Shown piece after piece: positions 35,822 through 44,957 of a stretch of 64,000 nucleotides of DNA; positions within the stretch are counted from its first letter, which is position 1, and every line of letters begins with the position of its first letter. The translations under genes were made by a program, and so were the position numbers. Under the pieces are notes generated by a model. The model had not been told where the DNA came from. It did no database searches and worked only from the letters and a program-made list of their open reading frames with translations. The stretch lies in NCBI GenBank assembly GCA_000752215.1, contig CCFG01000014.1:201210-265209 (forward strand), read 5' to 3'. The stretch comes from a bacterium MS4. Its GTDB lineage: Bacteria; Bacillota; Clostridia; Oscillospirales; Acutalibacteraceae.

Positions 35822-35961
35822 CCGGAACCAGAGACCCTTTCACAGAATTCAGACGCACTGAATTCCGGTAAAATAAACATTGTCACAGAAGCAAGCCTTC
35901 TGTACTTGCCGGCGAAACCTTCCCTGAGCAGAAAAGCTGTCCCTGGGACGGTTCCGGTACG

Positions 35962-36005
35962 AAAACAAATCGGGCTCTCATAAAAATGAGAGCCCGATTT
36001 GTTTT
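35962..36005. terminator. Bidirectional terminator
   Basis: Perfect 20-bp stem (35962-35981 with 35986-36005) around an AAAA loop; the arm starts AAAACAAATCGGGCTCTCAT. T-rich stem ends on both strands serve the converging EamA gene and nspC. Confidence 0.9.
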
Positions 36006-36024
36006 CCGTCTGTATAAAACGTTA

Positions 36025-37158
36025 TTAAGATAATCTGTTTTTGAAATCGGCGTACCCGAAGCGCCTGATCACCGTCAGCTCGCCGTTTTGCCTGCGCAGT
36101 GCGATAGACGGCAGGCAGACCCCGTTAAAGGTGTTGTTTTTTACCATCGAATAAATTGCCATATCGCAGAAGGCAAGGCGGTCTCCCGGTTTTAATGAAT
36201 GATCGAAGGAGTAATCCCCAATGATGTCTCCCGCCAGACAGGTGGCCCCCGCAAGACGGTAGGTATATGCTTTTTCGCCGGCTTTTCCGCTTTCGTAGAG
36301 GGGCGGGCGGTAGGGCATCTCGATCACATCGGGCATATGGCAGGCCGCCGAAGCATCCAGCAGGGCTGTTTCGACGCCGTTTTTTACAATATCCAGCACA
36401 CTGGTTACCAGAAAGCCCGCATTCAGCGCCACCGCTTCCCCCGGCTCAAGATAAACCTCGACGCCGTATTTTTCCCGAAAGCGCCGGATACAGGCAATCA
36501 GCGCGTCCCGGTCGTAATCCGGGCGGGTGATGTGGTGCCCACCCCCGAAATTCACCCATTTCATCCGCGGCAAAAATGAGCCGAACTTGTCCTCCACCGC
36601 TGCCAGTGTTTCCATTAACGCATCGCTGTTTTGCTCGCACAGAGTATGAAAATGCAATCCTTCAATCCCCTCGAGCAGGTCCGGCCGAAAATTTTGGAGT
36701 GTTACCCCTAACCTTGAACCGGCCGCACAGGGGTCGTAGATACCGTGCTCCTGTGTGGAGTGCTCCGGATTGATCCGGATTCCGAAGCTTTTTCCGGAAG
36801 CGAGCGACTGACGCCTATACTTTTCCCACTGATAAAAAGAATTGAAGGTAATGTGGTCGCAGATTCTTAATATTTCTTCAAAATCGTTTTCAAGATATGC
36901 GGCCGAAAAAACATGTGTTTCGCCCCCCATTTCTTCGCGCCCCAGTCTTGCTTCAAAAAGCCCGCTTGCAGTGGTTCCGTCAAGATATTGCCCGATCAGC
37001 GGATAGACTGCAAACATCGAGAAGGCTTTTTGCGCCAGCAGAATTTTACAGCCGGCCTGCCGGGCGGTGTCGCGGAGGATTTCCAGATTTTTTATGAGAA
37101 GCTCCTCATCCACCACATAGCATGGGGTGGGGAGCGCAAAGATACGGGGATCCATCAT
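36025..37158 (-). CDS. nspC: Carboxynorspermidine/carboxyspermidine decarboxylase
   Basis: 377 residues from ATG 37158, which overlaps the stop of the preceding gene (ATGATGG, 4-bp overlap); a longer in-frame start would lie deep inside that gene. An alanine-racemase-fold PLP enzyme: the Schiff-base Lys is in CKILLAQKAFSMFAVYPL, HFHTLCEQ and EPGEAVALNAGFLV are the family strands, and GDIIGDYSFD is near the end. Known: removes CO2 from carboxynorspermidine or carboxyspermidine, giving norspermidine or spermidine. It is last in the six-gene polyamine operon, next to its partner dehydrogenase; agmatinase upstream points to putrescine as the amine, hence spermidine as product. Confidence 0.93.
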   Translation of the reverse strand: MMDPRIFALPTPCYVVDEELLIKNLEILRDTARQAGCKILLAQKAFSMFAVYPLIGQYLDGTTASGLFEARLGREEMGGETHVFSAAYLENDFEEILRICDHITFNSFYQWEKYRRQSLASGKSFGIRINPEHSTQEHGIYDPCAAGSRLGVTLQNFRPDLLEGIEGLHFHTLCEQNSDALMETLAAVEDKFGSFLPRMKWVNFGGGHHITRPDYDRDALIACIRRFREKYGVEVYLEPGEAVALNAGFLVTSVLDIVKNGVETALLDASAACHMPDVIEMPYRPPLYESGKAGEKAYTYRLAGATCLAGDIIGDYSFDHSLKPGDRLAFCDMAIYSMVKNNTFNGVCLPSIALRRQNGELTVIRRFGYADFKNRLS

Positions 37159-38357
37159 TCCACCAGGACAGGGGCAAAGTCTTCGATCCAGGGCAGTCCC
37201 CATTGATTGAGTGCATCCATGAACGGATCGGGGTCAAATTCCTCCATATTCCAGACCCCCGGTTTGTTCCATTTGCCGTTCATTACCAGCATAGCGCCGA
37301 TCATAGCAGGCACGCCAGTGGTATACGAAATCGCCTGGGAGCCTACCTCACGATAGCATTCCTGATGGTCGCAGATATTGTAGAGACAGTAGGTTTTATC
37401 CTTGCCGTCCTTTTTCCCCTGAAAGATGCAGCCGATGTTCGTCTTGCCGACCGTGCGCGGGCCAAGCGAAGCAGGGTCGGGCAGGACCGCCTTTAAAAAT
37501 TGCAGGGGTACGATCTCGCGCCCCTCGTACAGAATCGGCTTGATGGAGGTCATCCCCACGTTTTCCAGGCATTTCAGGTGGGTCAGATAGCTTTCGCCAA
37601 AGGTCATGAAAAAACGGATGCGGCGGATACCGGGAATGTTGAGGGCAAGGCTTTCGATTTCCTCATGGTGCAGCAGATACATATCCTTGGGCCCTACTCC
37701 CGCAAAGTCGTACCGGCGCTTGATCTCCATCGGTTCGGTTTCCACCCAGCCCCCGTCTTCCCAGTAGCTGCCTTTGGCGGATACCTCACGGATGTTGATT
37801 TCGGGGTTAAAGTTGGTGGCAAAGGGATACCCGTGGTCACCGCCGTTGCAGTCGAGGATATCGATCTCGTTGATTTCATCAAACTGGTGCTTGAGCGCAT
37901 AGGCCGAGAACACACCGGTTACGCCGGGGTCAAAGCCGCTGCCCAGCAGCGCGCAGATCCCCGCCTCGCGAAAGCGTTCGCGATAATCCCACTGCCACTT
38001 ATACTCAAATTTGGCGGTATCGGTCGGTTCGTAGTTGGCGGTATCGACATAGTGCGTTTTGGTGGCAAGGCAGGCCTCCATAATGCTTAAATCCTGATAA
38101 GGCAGGGCCAGATTCAGGACGACATCGGGCTGAAAGTCCCGGATCAGCGCAACCAGCTCGTCCACCTTGTCGGCATCTACCCGCGCGGTGTGGATTTTGG
38201 TTTTGGTACTGCCCTGCAGCGAATCCTTCAGAGCGTCGCATTTCGATTTGGTGCGGCTGGCAATCATGATCTCTTCAAAGGCATCGCTGTTCTGACAGCA
38301 CTTGTGGATGGCAACGCCCGCCACACCCCCGCAGCCGATGATCATACATTTACCCAT
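37155..38357 (-). CDS. Carboxynorspermidine/carboxyspermidine dehydrogenase (saccharopine-dehydrogenase-like)
   Basis: 400 residues. N-terminal Rossmann motif IIGCGGVAGVAIHKCCQN for NADPH; then VLNLALPYQDLSIMEACLAT and the substrate-domain block GSGFDPGVTGVFSAYALKHQ; LDCNGGDHGYPFATNFNPEI. The length and order match CASDH rather than lysine-pathway saccharopine dehydrogenase. Reaction: reductive condensation of aspartate-semialdehyde with putrescine (or diaminopropane) to the carboxy-polyamine, which NspC then decarboxylates. It overlaps agmatinase upstream by 8 bp and nspC downstream by 4 bp, so translation is coupled. Confident on family; the choice of amine is from context. Confidence 0.93.
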   Translation of the reverse strand: MGKCMIIGCGGVAGVAIHKCCQNSDAFEEIMIASRTKSKCDALKDSLQGSTKTKIHTARVDADKVDELVALIRDFQPDVVLNLALPYQDLSIMEACLATKTHYVDTANYEPTDTAKFEYKWQWDYRERFREAGICALLGSGFDPGVTGVFSAYALKHQFDEINEIDILDCNGGDHGYPFATNFNPEINIREVSAKGSYWEDGGWVETEPMEIKRRYDFAGVGPKDMYLLHHEEIESLALNIPGIRRIRFFMTFGESYLTHLKCLENVGMTSIKPILYEGREIVPLQFLKAVLPDPASLGPRTVGKTNIGCIFQGKKDGKDKTYCLYNICDHQECYREVGSQAISYTTGVPAMIGAMLVMNGKWNKPGVWNMEEFDPDPFMDALNQWGLPWIEDFAPVLVE

Positions 38358-39213
38358 TTTCCATTTCTCCTTTTAGCTGTAATAGTAGTTCTCTGACGAT
38401 TTTACAGGCGACGGCTGTGGAGGCCCCGCTATGGTCGTAGTGGGGGGATAGCTCGTTGATATCACAGCCTACAATATTCAGCCGGTGCAGCTGCAGGACG
38501 GCGTCTAAAAGCTCCTGAAAACCGACTCCGCCCGGCTCGGGAGTGCCCGTGCCGCAAAACACAGAGGGGTCCAGCACATCCAAATCCAGCGAGAAGTAGA
38601 CGGGTTTTCCCGCCAGACGAGGCAGAAACGACTCGAAATCGTGCAGGTTAAACGGGTGAAGGTCGGTATGGGCCCCTGCAAATTCAAATTCGTACCGCTC
38701 TCCGCTGCGGATGCCGAACTGGTGTATCCTGCCGTCCCCCACCAGCTTCCAGATCTGCCGCATGACCGTGGCGTGAGAAAGCTCCTCGCCCAGATAATCG
38801 CTGCGCAGGTCGGTATGCGCGTCAAAGTGGATGATATGCAGCCCGGGATAGCGTTCCAGCGCCGCCCGCACCGCACCAAGGGTAATCAAGTGTTCGCCGC
38901 CCAGCATAACGGGCAGCTTGCCGTCTTCCAGCACCCGTGCGGTATATTCCTGTGTCAGCGCGAGCATCCGCCGGGGATTGCCGAAGGGCGGCTCTAAATC
39001 GCCGCCGTCAAAGATACGGCAGTCGGTAAGGTCGCGGCCGCAGTACGGGGAGTAGGTTTCAAGCCCAAAGCTTTCGCCGCGGATTGCGGCAGGGCCGAAG
39101 CGTGCGCCGGGGCGAAAGGAGGTCGTACCGTCAAACGGCACGCCAAAGAGCGCGATATCCGCTTCGTCGTACTCTGCTTCGCAGGACAAAAAGCATTGCA
39201 GATTCCTATTCAT
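38350..39213 (-). CDS. speB: Agmatinase
   Basis: 287 residues of the ureohydrolase fold. Manganese ligands are in GGEHLITLG, HFDAHTDLRSDY and SLDLDVLDPSVFCGTGTPEP; GGVGFQELL is the agmatinase-type loop. Known: hydrolyses agmatine to putrescine and urea. Combined with the decarboxylase two genes upstream it defines the arginine-agmatine-putrescine route. It overlaps speE upstream by 8 bp and CASDH downstream by 8 bp; no separate promoter is likely. Confidence 0.93.
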   Translation of the reverse strand: MNRNLQCFLSCEAEYDEADIALFGVPFDGTTSFRPGARFGPAAIRGESFGLETYSPYCGRDLTDCRIFDGGDLEPPFGNPRRMLALTQEYTARVLEDGKLPVMLGGEHLITLGAVRAALERYPGLHIIHFDAHTDLRSDYLGEELSHATVMRQIWKLVGDGRIHQFGIRSGERYEFEFAGAHTDLHPFNLHDFESFLPRLAGKPVYFSLDLDVLDPSVFCGTGTPEPGGVGFQELLDAVLQLHRLNIVGCDINELSPHYDHSGASTAVACKIVRELLLQLKGEMENG

Positions 39214-40060
39214 TTTCTCTCAGCGCCTCCTCGATGTAATTTGCCAGATAAAACGAGCCTCTGTGCAGATTGGTATTATAGTAACGTGTCGGAATGCCCA
39301 GGGCATTCCAGCGTTCCGCGTCCAGATTCTTCAGCGGATGCAGCCCCTTGGAGGCGAAGCCGAACAGCCACTGCCCGGAGGGATAGGTGGGGATATGCGC
39401 CTGATAGACACGGGCCAGCGGAAAAACCGAAACAATCCGCTTATGCGCCGCCTTCATGGCTTTGGCATCCTCGCTGTAGAAGGGGCTTTCGTGCTGGTTG
39501 ACCATGATCCCGTTCCGGCGCAGCGCTTTCATGCAGTTGCCGTAAAACTCTTTGGTAAAAAGCACTTCACCCGGTCCCGAGGGGTCGGTGGAATCCACGA
39601 TAATCAGGTCGTATTCCTCCTCTGCCGAACGGACAAAGCGCAGACCGTCGTTAAAATGCAGCTGGACCTTTGGATTATCAAACCCGCAGGCGGTCTGAGG
39701 CAGATACTGTTTGCAGACAGCCACCACGCGCCGGTCAATCTCTACCACGTCGATCTGCTCAATGTCCGGATATTTACCGAGCTCTCTGGCCGCGCCGCCG
39801 TCTCCCCCGCCGATCAGCAGCACCCGTTTGATATCCGGGCTGACAGCCATCGGAACGTGGGTAATCATCTCGTGGTAAATAAACTCGTCCCGCTCGGTGA
39901 GCATCAGCACGCCGTCCAGTGTCAAAAAGCGCCCGAACTCGGGGGAGTCGTACACGGCGATTTTCTGATAATCGCTTTGCTCACTGTGTAACTGCGCGTT
40001 TACCCTGATCGAAAAGCGCACGTTGGGCGTATCATATTCGCTGTACCATAAATCGTCCAT
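39206..40060 (-). CDS. speE: Spermidine synthase (putrescine aminopropyltransferase)
   Basis: 284 residues from ATG 40060, sharing one base with the TGA of the decarboxylase (TGATG). A longer open frame extends 52 codons into that gene but is not credible. Signatures: VLLIGGGDGGAARELGKYPD (decarboxy-AdoMet pocket), VVEIDRRVVAVCKQYLP, and VDSTDPSGPGEVLFTKEFY (catalytic Asp). Transfers aminopropyl from decarboxylated AdoMet to putrescine. Its presence beside CASDH/NspC means two spermidine routes in one transcript. Confidence 0.95.
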   Translation of the reverse strand: MDDLWYSEYDTPNVRFSIRVNAQLHSEQSDYQKIAVYDSPEFGRFLTLDGVLMLTERDEFIYHEMITHVPMAVSPDIKRVLLIGGGDGGAARELGKYPDIEQIDVVEIDRRVVAVCKQYLPQTACGFDNPKVQLHFNDGLRFVRSAEEEYDLIIVDSTDPSGPGEVLFTKEFYGNCMKALRRNGIMVNQHESPFYSEDAKAMKAAHKRIVSVFPLARVYQAHIPTYPSGQWLFGFASKGLHPLKNLDAERWNALGIPTRYYNTNLHRGSFYLANYIEEALRENE

Positions 40061-41508
40061 CACCCTTCTCCTTTCAGCACGTTCAGGCTGCTTACATCCA
40101 TGCTCTCGGGCCCTGTAAGCAAGCAGCCCTTTTCCTTTGCATACCGAATATATGCAATGATTTCCCCGGTAACACGCTCGCCCGGGCCAAGAATCGGGAT
40201 CCCCGGCGGATAGCACATCACAAATTCAGCGCATATTCTGCCTGCGCACTGTGCAAGCGGCAGGCTCTGCTTATCGCCGTAAAAGGCCGCCTGCGGGGAA
40301 AGCGCCACATCGGGGCTGATATATTCGCTCTCGGGCATCTCTCTGACAGGGCGCTTATAAAGCCGCCGGATTTCGCCCAGGGCGCTGATGAGCCGTTCGA
40401 TATGCTTGTTTTTATCCCCCAGTGAAATGTAGGCAAGGATATTTCCCAAATCGCCGAATTCCACCTGAATGTCATATTCCTCACGCAGAATATCGTAGAC
40501 CTCAATGCCCGCCAAACCCAGAGCACGGGTGTTAACCGAAAGTTTGGTGGCGTCAAAATCAAAAGCGCTGTCGCCGTTGCACAGTTCCCTTCCGTAGGCG
40601 TAATAATCACCCAGCTTGTTGATTTCCTCCCGGGCATACTGCGAAAAGCGCTTGACCTTTTCAAACAGCTCTTCCCCGCGCAGAGCGAGGTTGCGGCGTG
40701 AAATGTCCAGGCTGGAAAGCAGCAGATAAGACGCGCTGGTGGTTTGGGTCAGGTTGATAATCTGCCGCACATAGTGGGCGTTTACATGCTCCCCGCACAG
40801 CAGGATCGAGCTTTGCGTAAGCGAGCCGCCCGATTTATGCATACTCACGGCCGCCATATCCGCGCCTGCCGCCATAGCGGAAACCGGCATATCCTTCCCA
40901 AAATAAAAGTGCGTGCCGTGGGCCTCGTCCACCAGCACTTTCATTCCCTGCGCGTGGGCCAGCCGGGTGATTTGCTTTAAATCAGAGCAGATGCCGTAGT
41001 AAGTGGGGTTATTGACTAAAATTGCTTTCGCTTCCGGATGCTCCGCGATTGCCCGTTTGACATCGGCAACCGATATGCCCAGTGCGATACCGATTTTTTT
41101 GTCGGTCTGGGGATTGATATAAACCGGCACCGCGCCGCAGAGTACCAGGGCGTTGATTGCACTCTGGTGCACATTGCGCGGCAGGATAATCCGTTCGCCC
41201 GCCTTCACGTGGGATAGGATCATCGCCTGCACCGAAGAGGTCGTACCGCCCACCATAAAAAAAGCATGCGCCGCGCCAAAGGCCTGTGCGGCCAAGGCTT
41301 CGGCCTCTTTGAGCACCCCCGTGGGGTGGCACAGGTTGTCCAGAGGCTTCATCGAATTAACGTCGACGGAAAGGCAGCGTTCGCCCAAAAACTCGGTCAG
41401 CTCCCGGTTGCCCTTTCCCCGCTTATGCCCCGGAACATCGAACGGTACAAGGCCGCCGTCCCTCACGCGCTCCAGTGCTTCATAAAGGGGAGCCTGGTTT
41501 TGTTTCAT
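40060..41508 (-). CDS. speA: Arginine (Orn/Lys/Arg family) decarboxylase
   Basis: 482 residues, the short fold-type I decarboxylase of Firmicutes. [11 protein letters not shown] at the N terminus, the [12 protein letters not shown] turn, [12 protein letters not shown], and the PLP Lys in [14 protein letters not shown]; the C-terminal domain ends [16 protein letters not shown]. Agmatinase in the same operon implies arginine as substrate, giving agmatine. Start ATG overlaps the end of speD by 4 bp (ATGA). The family also includes lysine and ornithine enzymes that cannot be separated by eye; operon context decides. Confidence 0.9.
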   Translation of the reverse strand: MKQNQAPLYEALERVRDGGLVPFDVPGHKRGKGNRELTEFLGERCLSVDVNSMKPLDNLCHPTGVLKEAEALAAQAFGAAHAFFMVGGTTSSVQAMILSHVKAGERIILPRNVHQSAINALVLCGAVPVYINPQTDKKIGIALGISVADVKRAIAEHPEAKAILVNNPTYYGICSDLKQITRLAHAQGMKVLVDEAHGTHFYFGKDMPVSAMAAGADMAAVSMHKSGGSLTQSSILLCGEHVNAHYVRQIINLTQTTSASYLLLSSLDISRRNLALRGEELFEKVKRFSQYAREEINKLGDYYAYGRELCNGDSAFDFDATKLSVNTRALGLAGIEVYDILREEYDIQVEFGDLGNILAYISLGDKNKHIERLISALGEIRRLYKRPVREMPESEYISPDVALSPQAAFYGDKQSLPLAQCAGRICAEFVMCYPPGIPILGPGERVTGEIIAYIRYAKEKGCLLTGPESMDVSSLNVLKGEG

Positions 41509-42287
41509 TGGTCTCCGCCCTCCTGATAAATGTTTTCGCCGCTAAAAATCTCTATCATCTCCTGACGAAGTGCCTGTGTAATGTCCAAACGCAGCTTTGG
41601 CGGAATTTCATAAACATCGGAATTAAAAAGGTAGTTCTGCAAAACGATATCCTTGATGAGCATTTTGGTGTGGTAGATATTTGCCTGATAAACGTTGATG
41701 TCAATTGCATCGTATTTCTTTAATGTTTCCGGCGTAATGAAATTTTGGATCGAGCTGATTTTCTGGTCGGTAAACAGCTTTTTTCCTTCCACGTCGCGGG
41801 TAAAGCCGCGTACGCGGTAATCCATGGTGATGATATCCGAGTCAAAGCTGTGGATGAGAAACTCAAGAGTGGAAAGCGGCGTAATCTCCCCGCAGGTGGC
41901 TACGTCAATATCCACCCGAAAGGTTGCAATCGAGGTTCCGGGATGATATTCGGGATAGGTGTGTACGCTGACATGGCTTTTGTCCAGATGCGCCACCACT
42001 GTTTCGCCGCTGAGGTTTTTCACCATGCTTTCTTCGGCAATTAAAAGGGTGACCGACGCCCCCTGCGGTTCGTAGTCCTGCTTTGAAATATTCAGCACCG
42101 TTGCGCCGATCATTTCCGTCAGGTGGGTAAGGATCGCGGTCAGGCGCTCGGAATTGTACTGCTCGTTGATGTATTTGATATAGTCCTGCTGCTCGCGGGG
42201 GGTTTTGGCATAACAAATATCATAAATATTGAAACAGAGCGATTTTGTCAGATTATTAAAACCGTACAGGCTTAGCTTATCCGCCAT
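41505..42287 (-). CDS. speD: S-adenosylmethionine decarboxylase proenzyme (long bacterial type)
   Basis: 260 residues, close to the 264 of the Enterobacteria-type enzyme rather than the short Bacillus type. The self-cleavage site is [17 protein letters not shown]: cleavage before Ser104 would generate the pyruvoyl cofactor. The N terminus ([20 protein letters not shown]) and the [13 protein letters not shown] block fit the same class. Provides decarboxylated AdoMet for SpeE. First gene of the operon; ATG 42287 behind GGGAGGAATTATC, only a few bases after a terminator-like hairpin (42302-42340). Confidence 0.95.
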   Translation of the reverse strand: MADKLSLYGFNNLTKSLCFNIYDICYAKTPREQQDYIKYINEQYNSERLTAILTHLTEMIGATVLNISKQDYEPQGASVTLLIAEESMVKNLSGETVVAHLDKSHVSVHTYPEYHPGTSIATFRVDIDVATCGEITPLSTLEFLIHSFDSDIITMDYRVRGFTRDVEGKKLFTDQKISSIQNFITPETLKKYDAIDINVYQANIYHTKMLIKDIVLQNYLFNSDVYEIPPKLRLDITQALRQEMIEIFSGENIYQEGGDQ

Positions 42288-42301
42288 GATAATTCCTCCC
42301 T

Positions 42302-42340
42302 AAATAAAAAATAAGTGAGCCACAGTATCCTGTGACACAC
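42302..42340 (-). terminator. Terminator/attenuator just before speD
   Basis: On the minus strand CACAG-GATA-CTGTG, extended by outer GTGT/GCTCAC pairs (42315-42339), is followed by TTATTTTTTATTT (42302-42313). The T-run ends about 3 bases before the speD ribosome site. It may terminate the upstream RNA gene, or act as an attenuator on the polyamine operon. Confidence 0.6.
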
Positions 42341-42469
42341 CTATAAAATCAATTCAATATAAACAGCACCGCACGGAACACCACGATTTTCACATAGATA
42401 TGCCGTAAGGAAGGATTGCTTTCGTGCTGATGTTTCAGAGTCTATATAGCAAAGAACTTACTTTTACTA

Positions 42470-42683
42470 CTCTTATTGACCGTTTTACAAGTGTGTACCA
42501 CAGTACACTTCGGGCGAATGAACCCAACAGGCAATTAAGTTGCCAGCTTATAAAAGTTGCGCTTTTAACGCAATCAATAATGCGGATCGCTCCGCGTCGG
42601 CAGTTGACCGGGCTGTCCGTAGGCCCTGAACCTCTAAAAAATAGAAGCGGTCAGTAAATTCTCGTCCCATATAGACGACCGTG
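42470..42683 (-). ncRNA. Structured RNA upstream of the polyamine operon
   Basis: No protein frame, but at least eight consecutive helices in 214 nt (plus-strand coordinates of the paired segments): 42678-42681 with 42648-42651; 42674-42677 with 42663-42666; 42642-42647 with 42631-42636; 42610-42613 with 42623-42626; 42582-42586 with 42591-42595 (GCGGA/TCCGC); 42557-42561 with 42569-42573 (TTGCG/CGCAA); 42536-42539 with 42547-42550; 42489-42494 with 42505-42510. A consensus promoter places its 5' end at about 42682. Unpaired blocks GAGAATTTACTGACC and GTTGGGTTCATTCGCCCG look conserved in style. Size and shape recall free-standing Firmicute RNAs such as raiA; I cannot confirm that from memory. 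Alternatively it is a long leader controlling speD. Confidence 0.55.
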
Positions 42684-42688
42684 TTTAG

Positions 42689-42715
42689 ATTATCATGTTA
42701 TTCGTCCAATGTCAA
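42689..42715 (-). promoter_or_regulatory. Promoter of the structured RNA
   Basis: Leftward TTGACA at 42710-42715 and GATAAT at 42689-42694 (15-bp spacer; an alternative TAATCT gives 17). The predicted start, about 42682, coincides with the first paired base of the RNA. Confidence 0.6.
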
Positions 42716-42765
42716 TTATATTTTTTATCCTTTAAAAGACAGACAATTTTGAACAGAATTACCGC

Positions 42766-42833
42766 ATGACAGCATTTCCAGCTGATTTAGCAGCAAGGTT
42801 GCGTTTTGTCCCGGAAACTGAAATGGAATTGCC
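42766..42833. repeat. Palindromic repeat family, degenerate copy D
   Basis: TGACAGCATTTCCAGCTGAT, then CAGCAAGGTTGCGTT, then GAAACTGAAATGGAATTG: both outer arms of the family with the central GC hairpin missing. A 63-residue frame across it is a consequence of the repeat, not a gene. Confidence 0.65.
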
Positions 42834-42915
42834 GCCGGCCCTTATAAGGAATCAGAATATCGATTTCTTTGTATCCCGAATTCATGCTCGTAGAAGCATA
42901 TTTACCCCTGCATGG

Positions 42916-43770
42916 CTACAGATAACTTGCCAGTTTACGGGAGGCGTTTCGGAATGATGTAGGAGACATCATCTTTTTAGTAGTAAATTGCTTAATAAAA
43001 TAGGTGTCGTATTCAAAACCTGTAGAACGTGCAATTTCATTCAAGTTCATACCAGTATGGGTGAGTAATTCTTCTGCGACTTTTAATCGATATGATAATA
43101 AATAGGACATTGCTGTGCAGTTGCACTGTTCATGAAACATCTCATTGAGTGAAACACGGTTTAGGTGAGCACATTGTGTTAAATCTCCTAGAGTAATCTT
43201 ATTAGCGTAATTGGTGTGTATATATTCTAAAACTGTATCAACAGGAGACTGTCCATTTTCTGAATCCAAGCTTTCGATTAAACCTAACATTTGAATAAGA
43301 TTTTTTTTGATTCTGCAAACCCAAAGTGAATCGCTTTGAGCAAATACTTCTGTTCCAATAATAAAAAACCAGTCTAATAATTTCGAATATGCCTTTGTGG
43401 TAATAACGGGTACGCCAGTATGTGTACTATCTCTTTGAAATAAAGATAATCCTGTGTGTATTTTTAAATCAGGCATAAAATAATCTTCTGTTTTTGAAAT
43501 TGGTATTGTACTGAGAAAATCCGGGTCAAAGCTGAACGATTGCGCGGATACTTTTTCTCTTTTAAAAACTTGTATCACATCAGTTTCTGACAAACAGAGT
43601 ATTCCGGGTGCAGAAATTGCAATAGGTCGATTGTTCAACGTTCCTTTTATGCTCCCGCTGGTGACAAATACTATAGTAAACCGGCTCTGATATGGGAGCG
43701 CTTTAAAATCTTCCGTGGCAAAAAAATCTATATTAACAGTTCTTTTTTTATAGCGGTCTATTTGTGGCAT
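42916..43770 (-). CDS. AraC-family transcriptional regulator
   Basis: 284 residues, ATG 43770 behind AAGGAGAGTGTT. N-terminal half: cupin-like ligand domain (FTIVFVTSGSIKGTLNNRPI, then ISAPGILCLSETDVIQVFK). C-terminal about 100 residues: two HTHs, the first with ITLGDLTQCAHLNRVSLNEM, the second EIARSTGFEYDTYFIKQF and ending SPTSFRNASRKLASYL (the usual P..YR is S.TSFR here). It is divergent from GAPDH with 176 bp between, so it may respond to a sugar or redox signal and act on that promoter. Ligand unknown. Confidence 0.9.
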   Translation of the reverse strand: MPQIDRYKKRTVNIDFFATEDFKALPYQSRFTIVFVTSGSIKGTLNNRPIAISAPGILCLSETDVIQVFKREKVSAQSFSFDPDFLSTIPISKTEDYFMPDLKIHTGLSLFQRDSTHTGVPVITTKAYSKLLDWFFIIGTEVFAQSDSLWVCRIKKNLIQMLGLIESLDSENGQSPVDTVLEYIHTNYANKITLGDLTQCAHLNRVSLNEMFHEQCNCTAMSYLLSYRLKVAEELLTHTGMNLNEIARSTGFEYDTYFIKQFTTKKMMSPTSFRNASRKLASYL

Positions 43771-43946
43771 AACACTCTCCTTACAGATAGTATAGTTAAA
43801 TTCTTCGTTTATTCTATTGTACCACAGAGCTACAAGTAATAAAATATTAATATAGCAAAAGGATATAATATCAACATGTTAGCCAGCTTTTTACTATTAG
43901 CGTTGTGTTAGAATGATTTTTTAATTAACAAGGAGGAAAATAAATT

Positions 43947-44957
43947 ATGGCAGTAAAGGTCGCAATTAACGGCTTTGGACGCATTGGCCGACTTGCTTTC
44001 AGACAAATGTTCTCCGCAGAGGGATATGAGGTAGTAGCAATTAATGACTTAACCAGCCCCCAGATGTTGGCTCATTTATTAAAGTACGATTCTGCGCAGG
44101 GAAGATATGCTTTAGCGGATAAGGTAGAAGCAAAAGAAAGCTCTATTGTGGTAGCAGGAAAAGAAATTGAAATTTATGCCCAAAAGGATCCTAAAAATCT
44201 TCCTTGGAGTAAGCTTGATGTAGATGTGGTTTTAGAATGTACCGGATTTTTTACATCCAAAGAAAAAGCATCAGCCCATATTGAAGCAGGGGCTAAAAAG
44301 GTTGTTATCTCTGCTCCGGCTGGAAATGATCTGCCCACCATTGTGTATGGAGTAAACGAACATGTTTTGACCAAAAATGATACGGTTATTTCAGCCGCTT
44401 CATGCACAACAAATTGTTTGGCTCTGATGGTTGATGTGCTTGATAAATTGGCTCCAATTGAAAAAGGATTTATGACAACAATTCACGCTTATACCGGCGA
44501 CCAAATGACCCTTGACGGCCCACATGCGAAGGGCGACTTGCGAAGAGCACGTGCAGCGGCTTTAAACATCGTACCAACTTCTTCTGGTGCAGCTAAAGCA
44601 ATCGGACTGGTGATTCCAAAATTAGAGGGGAAATTAGACGGTGTATCTCAACGCGTGCCAGTACCGGCTGGCTCGGTGACAGAGTTAGTCGCTGTAGTCA
44701 ATAAGACGATAAAGAAAGAGGATATAAATACTGCTATGAAAGCGGCATCTTCCGATTCATTTGGATATACAGAAGAACAGTTGGTATCTTCAGATATAAT
44801 TGGTATAACATATGGTTCATTGTTTGATGCTACACAAACAAAGGTTACTTCACTTCCTGATGGGAAGTCTTTAGTGAAAGTTGTGGCATGGTACGATAAT
44901 GAAAATTCGTATACAAGCCAAATGGTTAGAACAATTAAATATTTTGCCGAACTATAA
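43947..44957 (+). CDS. gap: Glyceraldehyde-3-phosphate dehydrogenase, type I
   Basis: 336 residues, ATG 43947 after CAAGGAGGAAAATAAATT. NAD-binding [16 protein letters not shown]; catalytic Cys in [20 protein letters not shown]-type ending reads [18 protein letters not shown]. Converts glyceraldehyde 3-phosphate, phosphate and NAD+ to 1,3-bisphosphoglycerate. It is monocistronic: no pgk or tpi follows, unlike the usual glycolytic cluster, so this may be an additional, separately regulated copy. Its AT-rich codon use differs from the GC-richer polyamine operon to the left. Confidence 0.97.
   Translation: MAVKVAINGFGRIGRLAFRQMFSAEGYEVVAINDLTSPQMLAHLLKYDSAQGRYALADKVEAKESSIVVAGKEIEIYAQKDPKNLPWSKLDVDVVLECTGFFTSKEKASAHIEAGAKKVVISAPAGNDLPTIVYGVNEHVLTKNDTVISAASCTTNCLALMVDVLDKLAPIEKGFMTTIHAYTGDQMTLDGPHAKGDLRRARAAALNIVPTSSGAAKAIGLVIPKLEGKLDGVSQRVPVPAGSVTELVAVVNKTIKKEDINTAMKAASSDSFGYTEEQLVSSDIIGITYGSLFDATQTKVTSLPDGKSLVKVVAWYDNENSYTSQMVRTIKYFAEL

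Noticed and set aside
42470-42683. tmRNA, RNase P RNA, 6S or SRP RNA
   Set aside because: None of the hallmark sequences (for example GAGGAAAGTCC of RNase P, or a tRNA-like end) is present.
42766-42957. 63-codon rightward frame
   Set aside because: Its first third is a copy of the palindromic repeat family, and it overlaps the end of the AraC gene.
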